Assembly: GCA_017590115.1 (NCBI GenBank)
Contig: JAGGNK010003335.1
Coordinates: 7,937,916 to 8,001,915, forward strand
Direction: 5' to 3'
DNA length: 64,000 nt
From: Montifringilla adamsi
Taxonomy: Eukaryota; Chordata; Aves; Passeriformes; Passeridae
In this document: positions 27,301 to 39,300 of the stretch, piece by piece
Numbering within the stretch: the stretch's first letter is position 1
Layout of the letters: each line of letters begins with the position of its first letter
Translations under genes and position numbers: made by a program
Notes under the pieces: model-generated
What the model saw: the letters and a program-made list of their open reading frames with translations, nothing else
Database searches by the model: none
Told to the model about the DNA's origin: nothing

Positions 27301-30300
27301 CAATTACTCTACCGGGTGGGATGGAAGACAACTTTTTATTATCCCTGTGGAAGAATTACCTTTAAATCAAAAGGAAAATAAACTGCTGCCATGAAGAACT
27401 GGTCTTCACAAAATCATTGTTGCCTCCACATCAGAGAGCCAGCAAATGGATGTAGCAGGAAAACACGCTGGATCTGCTCTCCCTGTTTAAAGAGGGTTTT
27501 CCCTCTAGGCAAATAATTACGTGAATTGGCCACAAAACTGATAGTAAAATAAAATAAAAAAGACTGGAACTACAAAGTTTGCCTTGTAAAATGAATGTTT
27601 GTTACTTCTGTTTTTTGGGCTCTTACTGGGAGAGGTATGTGTGCAAATGACTTCACACACAGAAGACACTCCTTGAAGTCTGGATATTTACGAGTAAAAC
27701 ATGGGAACAAACACAGGACTGAAACCTAAATTACAATTATGACCTTGATTAGCCTAGCTAAGAAAGCTGAATACCTCACCAACAGAAGCCTTCATCACAC
27801 CACACAGTGTTTAAAATGCACAACCAGCCAAAACACCCATGCAATGTGTTTTGGACACCACAGGCAACTGTGTCCATGCACGAGCTACCACCCAAGGTCT
27901 GAAATCAACTGCCCACTGCAAAAAGCCAGGAAAATCTGGGATCCACACAGCCCATGAGGTCTGGCCCTAGTATGGCCTCCCATACCTGACATGGGATTTC
28001 TGGCAGCCCTCCTGAAGGGTTGAAATGCTGCCTGCTGCTCTGGTTTGCACACAGAGCAATCCTGGGCTCCTCCAGCCACTCTCACAGGCTGCACCTCGAG
28101 CACACCCCAGCAGCACTTGGAGATAATTGCATAGGTGGAGGCAACTCATCAAGACATCAGGCAGTTCAATTTTAAGCCACTCCTACAGCTCTCTTGTAAA
28201 AGTAGTTTGTTATTAATGCCACATGTGGTTTTCTGGTGCTGGCATTTCCAAAATGCCTGGTTAAGTTTTGCCTTGGGGCTTTCTGGTAAGAAGGGAACCA
28301 CAATGGCACAGAGGAGCTGCCACCAGGAAGAGGCTAAGGCATGTGTTCCTCATTTCCTACACATCATCCTGTCTGCATTCATATTATATTTATGGGTCAC
28401 ACACGAAAAGCTTGCACAGACTTTCCCTAAGTTGTGTACTAACTGAAATTCTTAATTGCTGAGAGGAGAAAACCCCAGACTCCACTGTTTATGGTCAAGA
28501 TCTAGAGCTGTAACCAAAGTCACTGTTCCAGTGCTTCACTGTGCTGGGTTTTTATGTCAGGGAACCATATTCCCTTCTACACATGCTTCTTCAACCCCAC
28601 TCACAGACATCAGCCTAGAAAAACACATTTGGCTTCACTTTATGTCTTGAAAATTAATTAAAACCAGAGTTTTACCATCCTTACCAGTTGATTTCTGGCT
28701 TATACATTACAGCTGACTTCAGTGGATAGATCTAGATTTACAACTGCAGCCAAAGGAAGATATGAGCTCACTGTCCAAGACTCCCAAAATAAAAGTTTCT
28801 GAAGATGCTGACCTGCTTAGCTCCAATAGCTCCTTAGCATGAGTTGACTATAAATATGTAAGAATGGCCTGCACAGGAGTATTTCAATTCTCATAGAGCA
28901 ATTATTCCCCAAAATGAAAAGCCAGTATGGAGCAATGTCTGTGTCATGACTCTTTTTTACCTGAAGTCTATTAATTGATTATATTGGTGCAGTTACCTGT
29001 CTATTAGTCACAGAATCATGGAATGGTTTGGGGGGGAAGGAGCCTTAAAGACTCTCTAGGCCCAGCTCCTCTGCCATTGGCCAGGACACCTTCCACTATC
29101 CCAGGTTGCTCCAAGCTCCATCCAACCTGCCCTTGAACACTTCCAGGGATGGAGCAGCCCCAGCTTCTCAGGGCACCCTGTGCAAGGGCCTCAGCACCCC
29201 CACAATAGAGAATTTCTTCCCAATATCCCATCTAACCCCAGCCTCTGTCAGTGTGAAGCCATTCCTCTTGTCCTGTCCCTCCAGGCCCTTGTAAATAGTC
29301 CCTCTCCAGCTCTCCTGTAGCTCCTTCAGGTACTGCACAGCTGCAATCAGCTGCACAGCTGCTCTTTTCCAGGCTGAAAAATCCCAGTTCTCTCAGCCTT
29401 TCCTCACAGCAGAGGTTCTCCATTCTTCTATTTACCCTGGTGGCCTCCTCTAGATTCATTCCAACAGATCAATCTCCTTCCTGTGCTGGGGACCACAGAG
29501 CTGGGTACTCAATGCTGAATTATTTTCAGTATATGCTGCATTAGCTCTAAGCATGGCGCCTTTTCTCCCTGCCTTCTCAAAAGGCTCCCACTGCTGCAAG
29601 AGATGGGCAGGATGATGACTTCAGTCTTCCAGGCAGCACACAAGTGATTTACAAAATTCAGAAGGCAAACATCATACACCGGAGGGACAAAATGAGCAAC
29701 ACACCTCTCAACTAAAAATAAATCCTAGTATTCTAAGGGAAATGTATAAAATAGGAGACAACCCTGTTTCATATCATACTTCTCTTCTGCAAAGCCTCTT
29801 CCCTGCTCTGCTTTCTATTAATGAAGACATGCACATGAAGTAATTCCCCTCATTAATCAACTTCATTCTTTTGGTTTCTTCCCACTTGAAGTGACAACCC
29901 TGCATTTGGGATGTCACGTAGTGGTGTAGCTGAGACTGATTTTAGGGATGAGCAGTAGAGGCAGATGAAACTCTCAAGAAACAGAGACTTTGGCTTCAAA
30001 AGCTTCTCCAGTAAGTGGAGAAGAGAAGGGAATGGGTTCTGGTGAACCACAAAGGCAGCATCTCACTGGGAAAGAGGAGAAATATGTAGGAGAACAACTG
30101 AGTAGTTTGAGGACAAGTATAGAACCATCCCTGCATGAGGCAGAGAAAGAGATGGGGGCAAGACTGCTAAGAGCACCGCACAGCCATTGCTTAGAACCAC
30201 AGAATCATTCGGGCTGGAAATGACCTCTAATATCATCAAGTCGAACCAACAACCCAGGACTGCCAAGCACACCCCTAAATCAAAAGCCACATCTTTTAAA

Positions 30301-33300
30301 TCCCTCCAGGGACAGTAACTCCACTTCCCTGGGCAGTCTGGACCAATGCTTCACAACCCTTTTGGTGAATAAATGTTTCCTAACATCCAGTTAAACAGCT
30401 GTGCAATGCTGAGATCCTCCTGCTCTCAAAGGTCAGCTCTAAGCCTACTTGCAGTTCAGCTCTCCCATCTGCTCCTAATTTTCTCCTTTTATTCCTGCCC
30501 AGATGCAGCTGCCTGCCCTGCTCAGGAAAGCAGCACAGCCCCACTGCACCAGCCCTCTGTCTCCTCCCTGCTCCCCAGGACAAATGACCCAGCATGCTGA
30601 GAGCACACCAGGTCAGTGGAGCCACTCTGCAGCAGGGATGCTCCTTGCCTTGGGAAGCACAGCCTGGGACACATCCCAGGGGATCCCAGGGATCCAGGGC
30701 CTGGTCCTGCCCAACAAGAAACACATTTCCATCATAGGCTGCACATCTGCTTTTCCTCTGCTGCCCCCACACAAACCTGAGCTCAAGGCAGCTCTGTGGC
30801 TCCTGCCTCACCGGGGGCATCAGAAAGGCTTTTCCTTTAGCCTGCCCCAGTATCAAAAGTTAAACTATTCTCTACAAAGTCTTTGTCCTTCTGGCAAATC
30901 TGGCTGAAATTGGCCAAGTTCAAATGTTACTGGGGAAAGAGAAGACAGAAGGACACAGCTCTTACACTGAAATTCAGGCTGAGTTGTGTGCTGCAATGCA
31001 TGATCAATGGGGTGTCAAAATCAAATCAAACAGGAGCAGAAGAGCAACAAATCCCAACATCCTTCATAGTTGTTACAACAATGTTAATAGGATATGCCAT
31101 AGGGTTAAAAACGGAAACTAAAATCCTCTATGGGATTTCAAAAATAGTAATAAACCTACAGAACTTCATAAAGAAAAAAACTGTTTCTGCTGTAAAGTTT
31201 TATTGTAAGGTCCAAACTTCTCCTCTTAAGATGGTAAGTATAAAAATATTGAAATCATCTTATAGAAGCTGTTTTCTCTCTCAGTCCCATTTCCAGAGCT
31301 CTGGATCACTTCATCCCTTTAAGGCTTCCTTTGCTTGCAGCTCAGTTATAAAATAGCAGCTCAAAGCACTGCTGGCCAAGGGATGCAAGTGTCACCACAC
31401 ACCACTTAATATCCACCTTCTACCTCTGCATTTTCACCACATCCACCCCCTGAAACAGCTCAGAGTTATTTGATCACCCTGAATGGAACTAAATAAGTAA
31501 ATTCATTTGAATATGCAACTGGATTTAATAAAACCTGTTTATTAAAACCTGTAAATGTGTTTCTGCTGAATAATACTCCCAACCCTACTTTATGTTTCGT
31601 TTCCTCCTTCTTCAGGGATACATCTTGCTTTGAAAATGCAATTGTCTTCACCTCCTTATTAGATACAGTTAATTAGTGCAGCCACAGCCATGCCTATGTA
31701 GCAATCCAGTGTTTGCCGATTTCAAAGCCAGGATAAGACCAGCCTGGAGTAGGACTGCAGGTTCTAGGGGTAAGAGAGAGGAGGAAAAACCTTGTGGTGA
31801 TGTGAATGCCATTTTCCCAGTGCAGATGTGGCAGCAGAGTTGAGGTCATTCCCAGTCCCTGACACCATCCAGAAGTGCTGGAGCATCACCAAAATCCCTC
31901 CCCAGGAGCTGGGAAAGGCAAGGTGCCAGGCTGCCCAGGGGACAGTGGTGGTGCTCTCTCCTAGGGTACAGCCCCTATTTCCTCCCAGAGTTTCTGTTTT
32001 TCAGAGTTCTGCCACTAAACCCCATGACTGAGACAGGAGAAGGGAGAAACCTGCCAAGGGCACTGCTAATCCAGCAGGGTTTCCAACTCCCCACAAGGAC
32101 AAAAAGCCACCCTAAAAATAACAATCAACAGCCCATTAGAGTTAAATTTCGCATCTTAACTTCTAATAAATTAAACTCTTAATTTCCAACAGATCCCTGA
32201 GGCATCTGTGCAACCTCCTGGCTGCAGCATCGCCGGGGCTGCTGCGGGCAGGTGCCACCTGAGGGAGACAAACCCCTTACAAACCCTTCCCTGGACACGG
32301 AGCCCTGAGGGAGACAAACCCCTTACAAACCCTTCCCTCGACACGGAGCCCTCAGGGAGACAAACCCCTTATAAACCCTCCCCTGGACACGGTGCCCTGA
32401 GGGAGACAAACCCCTTACAAACCCTTCCCTGGACACGGAGCCCTCAGGGAGACAAACCCCTTACAAACCCCTCCCTGGACACGGAGCCCTCAGGGAGACA
32501 AACCCCTTACAAACCCTTCCCTGGACACGCAGCCCTGCTGGCCACAGCCTCCCCTCTCAGCAAACCCCATCCATCCTCACCACTTGGTGCAGTCCCGAGC
32601 AAGGGCCCCACAGGTTGGCTCTGCAAAATTAACCCCATCTCCCACCTCTGCATTTCTGGGGAAACGCTGCTGTCCTCCCCAGGGAGGATCACAGGGGTCC
32701 AGGGGAAGTGAAAACTGCAAAGAGCCCTGGAATTCCCTTCCAATCCTCCTCTCTTGAGCTCCCTGGCACACAAAAAACTAAATAGATGTTTCTGTGGTTT
32801 CTGGGCACTCAAGGGGAACCAGGCCAGGGCATGTGGTGGCAAAGACAAGCAGGGGGTTTTTCTAGCACAATCATTCAGGAAAAAAAAAAGAGAAAAAAAA
32901 AAAAGGGAAAAAAAAAAGAAGGAAAAAAAGGAAAAAAAAAAAAAAGGAAAAAAGGGCATCAACTACATCAACCACAGGAAGGAGAAGGCTAAGAAAAGCC
33001 AATTCACCCCTTCCAGAGCAACAGGCACTGCAGAGCTCACTGCATCAATTCAAAAAGCAGGAGCAGAGATGGAAGCTCTCTCTCCATGCCACGTACAAGG
33101 AGAATTTACGGTGTTTTTTGCCAACCCCTTACACCAAGTTTGTGCTTGAGAGAGGCTCCTTGATGAGCTGCTGAGCCCCTCGGAGCTGGAGCACTGTGGC
33201 CACCCAAGGGCATTGATGAGGGACAGGGGAACCAGCCAGGAGGCTGAGGTTTGGGATCGGGCCAGAACAAGAACTCCCTCCTCCTGCACATCCAGCAGGA

Positions 33301-36300
33301 CAGCTCTGCACCCACAGATAAATTTTTGGATATGGGTAAATGAGGATCTACCTCAACACCTGAAGCTCTTTCACCAGTATCCCCTCTTCGAGTTCTAACT
33401 GGGACAAACCCAAAGCCTTCACTCACTTTGCAGTCCAGTGAACTCTTAAACAAGAGCACGAATACAACCATGAAAGGGCTCAAGTATTTCATCCCTGTAA
33501 ACACTAAGGGAGATTATTGCTCAAGCTTTTAAGTTTTAGGGCTGAATCCCTCAAAAGCTATTGCTAATGAAGAAAGAGAGGAGGGAAGTTAAAAAAAGCA
33601 GCTTAAAACAGGCAGGGAAAATCAAGCGTCATGGAAAATGCTGAAGAGGACAACAGAGCGCAGATTAGAAAAGAATAAAACTCAAAGGAGCAGTGGAGTT
33701 ACCGGGTAACCATCACGTCCTGACTGCCCCTGTGGGGGGAACAAGGGAGATGAGTCAGTCAGTGCACCTGGAGCAGCTCGACATCACATAGCAGCAGGAG
33801 GGCCACCAGCCCTCCAGGCAGCCCTGCCACTAAACTGAACAAACCTCTTGGGGCAACTTTCCTATCAGAGGGGTCACACCTACAGTGTATTTTCCCTGGA
33901 TTTCCCTGGATTGTGATCTCCTGTCCCCCTTTGGCTACTTACCACGGTTTTGCCAACTTGCTCCCATCCCTGCTGCCTGTGCCCAGCTCTGCTGGCCCTG
34001 GAGCCACAGACATGGCACACGCTGGGTCCTGGCCATAAACCTGCCCTGGGATGGGGTGCCAAGAGGAAAGAAAACACCCCAGTGCTGAGGAGAGGTCATG
34101 GAGGCTGAGGTAGCAGCCAGGACAGCAATCACTGAGCTTCAAACTCCTGTTCCAGCACTTGATTCAGTGAAGGTTTACCCCTCCAAGACCCATTAACTTC
34201 CTTGCAGGATGCGCTCTCCCAGCTCACATCCAAGCTTTGCTTTATTTGCAGCTGATGCTGTGGGGAATTACCCTGCAGAAGTTCCTAGCAGCAGCTGCAG
34301 GATCAGCAGAACAAAACACAGCCCATTCAGGGTATTTCACCTTCCCTGCTCTCCTCGGGGGTTCCCAGAGGTGCTTACAGCCCGAGGAGCTGCTAACCAT
34401 GCCGTGAGCCACAGCAGAGCCCACTGCAAACCAGAGTCAGGGCAGATCCTGGCAGATCCTGGCAAGGAGCTGGTGAGGATTACTGGCACACAAAAAGGCA
34501 GCGAGGTGTGTCTGGTACACCCAAGTCATCTGCTGCACAAACTTGGGTGGTGTCAGCGTGCTGTGGGTGCAGAGCCAGGTCAGGCTTGGCTCATGGCATG
34601 GCACAGCTCCAGCAGCCCCTCCACGGGGTTCTCCTTTCTCCTAAGCACCCCTGCAGCTGAAATGCCTCCTGCAGCACTCCTGATTAATCCAGAAACAACA
34701 CTGACTTCAGCAATTGCCTGTTTAACCAGTTACAGCTTGGGATGAAGTGTACAGGGGGGTTTTATGCTGAGGTATGGCAGGGGAGCACACACAGATAAAT
34801 AGGAAACACTTGGGACGCCCTGCCCTCGCTTGCTGGTGAGTTCCCCAGCCAGCACACTAGCACATAATGTGTTTGCTAATATCTGTGACTGTAAATGCTT
34901 AATTACAGTCTGTGGTAAGCCTATATTTCAATTGTAGAAATTTCCTACCCAGCATGTGATTTTAATACTCTCCAAAACAGAGGTTTTATAGCATATCTGA
35001 GCAGAACACCCCTTACTCACAGACAGGACAATCAATCATCCATCAGCCACAAATCCTGTACCACTAATTCTAATAATTTTATATGCATAACTAACTTATG
35101 ACAGCCAAAAGAATAAAATACCAGAACAACTGCTACTAGGAAACAACAGAATTGGGGATATAGTTAGAGCAGCGTAATGCTATACATGTAAGAAGTAATC
35201 AATTCCTTCTGGCCTAAATCAAGAAACAGAAGAAACTCATAAATGCAGTACTGTTAAAATAAAATAATATTGTGGTTCTGTGGGTTCTAGGACTTATTTA
35301 ATATTATGCTTAAAGAAGTCTCTGGCAAAGGCCATTTATGCTAAAAAGTAGGATTTAAAAAACCAAAACCAACCAACCAACCAACCCCACCCAACCCAAA
35401 AATTAACTAAACCAGGAGTTGTCTTTCAAAGAAGGGCAAGGGGAGAGGAAAGGAAAAAAAGGTCTTGTTTGTGTTAAATCTCCCCTGCGCTCCGTTTGCA
35501 ATTCAATAGTGCCGTGGGAACCAGGAAATGAAACCAACTAGAGACAAAGAAAAATTAATAGTGCACCATATGTTGCCTGTGTTGGATGGCCATAATGAAC
35601 GTGAGCAGACAGCACACGTGAGGCAGCACCACACCCGGCTGTGGGGGCTGAGAGGAGCCTCTGAGCACCACCAGACAGCCACACAAACCATTCCAGCTAG
35701 CCAAAGTGCTTCAGTCAACGGGGAATGTCCCCTAAAGGCGTATATGGGGAGTTTGAAATAGGCAGTATCCCAATATCCTCTTTATTTGTAATCACAAATT
35801 ATCGTTTTTCTCAACCCCCTCTTAAGTATTTAGGTTAAAAAATGAACTTGAAATAGAAGCAAAAATTCAAAGGCCTGAGAAGCCTTAACTAAACACACAG
35901 GCAGTGCTGCCAGCCCCAAGAGAACCAAGCCCATGGTGCTGGGACAGCCCCCACTCCTTGTCACCAAAACAGAACTGGAAATTTACTAGCCCAGGAATAG
36001 CTGCCAAATTTATTTTCCCTAAAATAAGCCCTTTTCAACCCAATGAGGCTCTATAGGAAGAGAAGAACGTGAAGAAATGCCTCTGCTAGTGCAATGACAG
36101 ATAAGGAAAAGTGCAGCCTGAACCTCTCCTCCTCCTCCTCCTCTGGGGGAAGAAAGGTAGAAAACCAGAAGCACCTAATACCTAATTTATTTTTTAAACC
36201 AACCCGCAGCAACTTGGAGGGCACAAATAAAACATAAATTCTCACTCCAAAACCAGCAGGAGAACAACAGATTTGGATGTGGTGGCACAGCCAAAGGCAC

Positions 36301-39300
36301 GTCTGAACATTTGAAAGGAGGAGTTGACACATTTTCAACTATTACCCCTTCAAACAACTATTTCCCCATAAATTTTCTGGTTGCATTGGTAGGAATGCTC
36401 ATTATTCTACCCAAGACTTCAAAGAAAGAAGGAAGCAAGCTATGGTTTTCCCTCTAGCCCCCCTTGTGAGGCAACCAAACCCATATTAAATGCTGGAAAC
36501 ACAATAGATAAGAAAAGCAAGACAGAGCTTTAGAACCAATAAACCCAGTAACATGTTAAATATTAGTACAGCACTCTTTCTGTTAAATAGGCAGACTAAA
36601 GAACTCTTTAAAGGGAAAACTCCTTTTTACTGAATATTTTTTGAGTTTAAAATTAGTGCAAGTCCCTTGGGGGAGCAAGTTAAATATTTTAAAATTCCCC
36701 CCCACAATTTGTCTACAATCACAAAAAAAAAAAAAAAAAAAAAAAAAAGAGAGAGAGAAAAAAAACACCCCACCAAAAACCCAGCAGCATCTGGTACTGA
36801 TTTTGTTTCCAGACACACCTCTACCAAAAAATGCGGTGCTTTTGCAAGGACACTGAAAGGCAGGGGAAGGGGAAGTCTTAACTTTGTTGATCCAACAGTA
36901 AAATCCACGATACTTACTGCCGGTCCTGGAAAACAAAAGAAAAACAAAGAAAAAAAGAGTCAATTACAAATAAAAAGTATAATCTGACAAAGCAACACAA
37001 AGCAGGAACCAACATCAGAATGATTTAGAACTCTTCAGTCCAATTCCCACATGATGACTTTGCAGATACACTCAGCACCATCCACACCCTCCTGTTACAG
37101 ACAGCCCCATCTCACCCGTGCTGCTGGCCCATCTCACACTACTGACAGGGGTGTAAAACCACTCTTTTCCCATCTTTTTCACACTATGATTCTGTTTCCT
37201 CTCCCACCACAAGACCCTGGGCACATCAGGGCAGGGCCCATGTGCAGGCATCAGGGCCTTGGCACCACCTGTGGCCAGCAGGAAGGAGACAGACGTGGCC
37301 AGAAAATTGTGCAAATTTTTATTAATAAAATCTGTATTTTCACCATGGACCTTATTTATCCTTTGAGTAATGCAGGAGGAGCAGGATATAAGCTCACCAA
37401 AGCCACAGGAGCAGTGTGGTAGGGACCTGACAAGGGCAGTGCTGCTGCTTCCACAGACCCCAAATGTTCCTGTTGGATGTGCCCACCTCTCCCTGACCTC
37501 CAAACAAATCACACAGCCCCACATCCCTGTGTCATCCCCATGTCCCCTATTCCCCAAATGTTTCTGTTGGATGTGCCCACCTCTCCCTGACCTCCAAACA
37601 TGTCACACAGCCCCCCAGCCCTGTGCCACCCCTGCCTCGTGTGCCTCAGCTCCAGGGAAATGCCCATCACACCCACATCAGGTCTGGGGGCCAGGGGCAC
37701 AGGCTGAGGCAGGTTTTTTTGAGCAGTAGGAAAAGAAACATTCCCCAAAGTCCCCAGAAGTGCAGGGTGTTCACCACAGCCACACCAATTTCTGCAGTCT
37801 TCCCACTGCTTGCCCAAACTGGTGCTGCACTGAGGTGAGCACTGAGCCCTAATCCAAAGCAATCCATGTTGACTCCTGTTCATGAGGCAGCCTATAGCTC
37901 TGTTTGGGATTTCTTCACGCTCTGACTCTTGCCTGATCAAAACCAGAAACTAGAAACAGAATTAGAAAAGGAAAAAAAAAAAGTGGGAAAGCTTAAAATG
38001 GGGGCAGAAAAATAAAAAAAAAAAAGCTTTGTTCATCTATGTTATTCAACAATATTATTCAAAAAGCATATTTCAAGTCAATGCCTTCTCAAGGATTTAA
38101 AAATTAATTTTTAAATTAAAAACATCACTAAGTTGAATTAAATAAAAACCAAACAAACCTAAGAATGAGGGGTGGCAGCAAGTAATGGCTGGCAGTGCAC
38201 CAAGAACCATCCACTGACCTGTGTCTGTCACCTGGAGGGGGTCAGTGCCACACAGACATGCCTGGGGCAGGGACAACCTCCAGGCCAGGAGCACAGGGGC
38301 TTAACTTGCTCTCCTTGCTTTAATTTCTTCTGGATACAGAAGCTAGTGGCTCTATGCCAATTTATTAACTGAGACTCATAAACCTGATTTATTAACTCAC
38401 TTACACCAGGCTACCCACAAGAGCCCTTTTGTGGAAAAGTCAAGACTTAAGTCTCAAAGAAGTGGGCAGGAAATTATTTTAATATGGGATTTCAATCATG
38501 TACCAATTATAATCTCTTTGGAATTTGTTGCCTACTTTCCTTTTCTCAGCTACTGTTTTTTTCTCCCCAACATGTGCAGGCAAGTGCTCTTTGAAAGTGC
38601 TTCCTCCTCCAAAATTCAGGAATCCTCAAATGGGGGGTCTGTATATGCACCTTTGGATATTCTCCAGCCCCATCACTGGAGTTACACCAATCTTTCACAG
38701 TGCTGTTGGCCAATTGAGGCTAAATAAATCTTCATTAAGGCATAAAGTTAAACCTATTGGACTGATCTTTCCTCCTTCTAAGAACAACATGACTTTCTGG
38801 CTTGCTGAATGTGTTTTTCAACAGCCCAGCCACAAGACACTTGTTTCCTATGGAAAAAAAGTCAAATATTTTTGCAATTCAACAACAAATGAAGACGCTG
38901 ATCCTGTACCCAGGGGCTGCCCCTCATCCAGCCTTCTCATCATTGTGGGCACATTGCACAAGATTTATGCTCTTTTCAAAGAAATTTGCCAGAATTTACT
39001 GCTAATAATTTTGACTGGCAATAATCAGTTTGAGAGGCTGAAAGGAAGAATGAAACAACTTGGAAATTCTTCTTACAACAAATAAAAGTTGGAAACATCC
39101 TTTGTGTACTGAAAACTACGTGACAAATTAACTTGGTGGCTGATTTCAGAAGGAAGAGGAGAAAGACAAAAATAACCTGCACATGCACAGATTTTGGTCT
39201 ATGATTGATTTACCTGAACAGGGAGGATGCTGCTGTAACCAGGAGTGAGCACCTTGTGCTCAAGCATGCAAGGGCATGGAGATATTTGGAAACACAAGAA

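Larger units (their letters stand above)
20355..33702 (-). other. Intron w3-w4, 13.3 kb
   Basis: 13348 nt, the longest complete intron here. It holds CR1 fragments (29008-29515, 30197-30440, possibly 22905-22980), an AAT-rich tract (24659-24800), a six-copy 46-bp minisatellite (32261-32536) and a homopurine tract (32877-32956), each listed separately. The 25650-26270 part is more GC-rich with scattered CpG but does not look like an island. No further collagen exon is found, and none is needed, since w3 and w4 join in frame as in human. Confidence 0.6.
33730..36917 (-). other. Intron w2-w3, 3.2 kb
   Basis: 3188 nt. It contains a (CCAA)n stretch (35369-35397), a CTC repeat (36124-36141) and a 26-base A run followed by GA repeats (36723-36765). 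Open frames to 178 codons (34209-34745, plus) have no recognised domain. No transposon identified. Confidence 0.6.

Noticed and set aside
32208..32711. Plus-strand 167-codon open frame with an internal 46-residue repeat
   Set aside because: It is produced by the 46-bp minisatellite; there is no recognisable domain, splice context or conserved start.
38525..39085. Plus-strand 186-codon open frame, the longest in the window
   Set aside because: Ordinary composition with no domain, no codon bias that I can see, and it lies inside a COL23A1 intron; consistent with chance.
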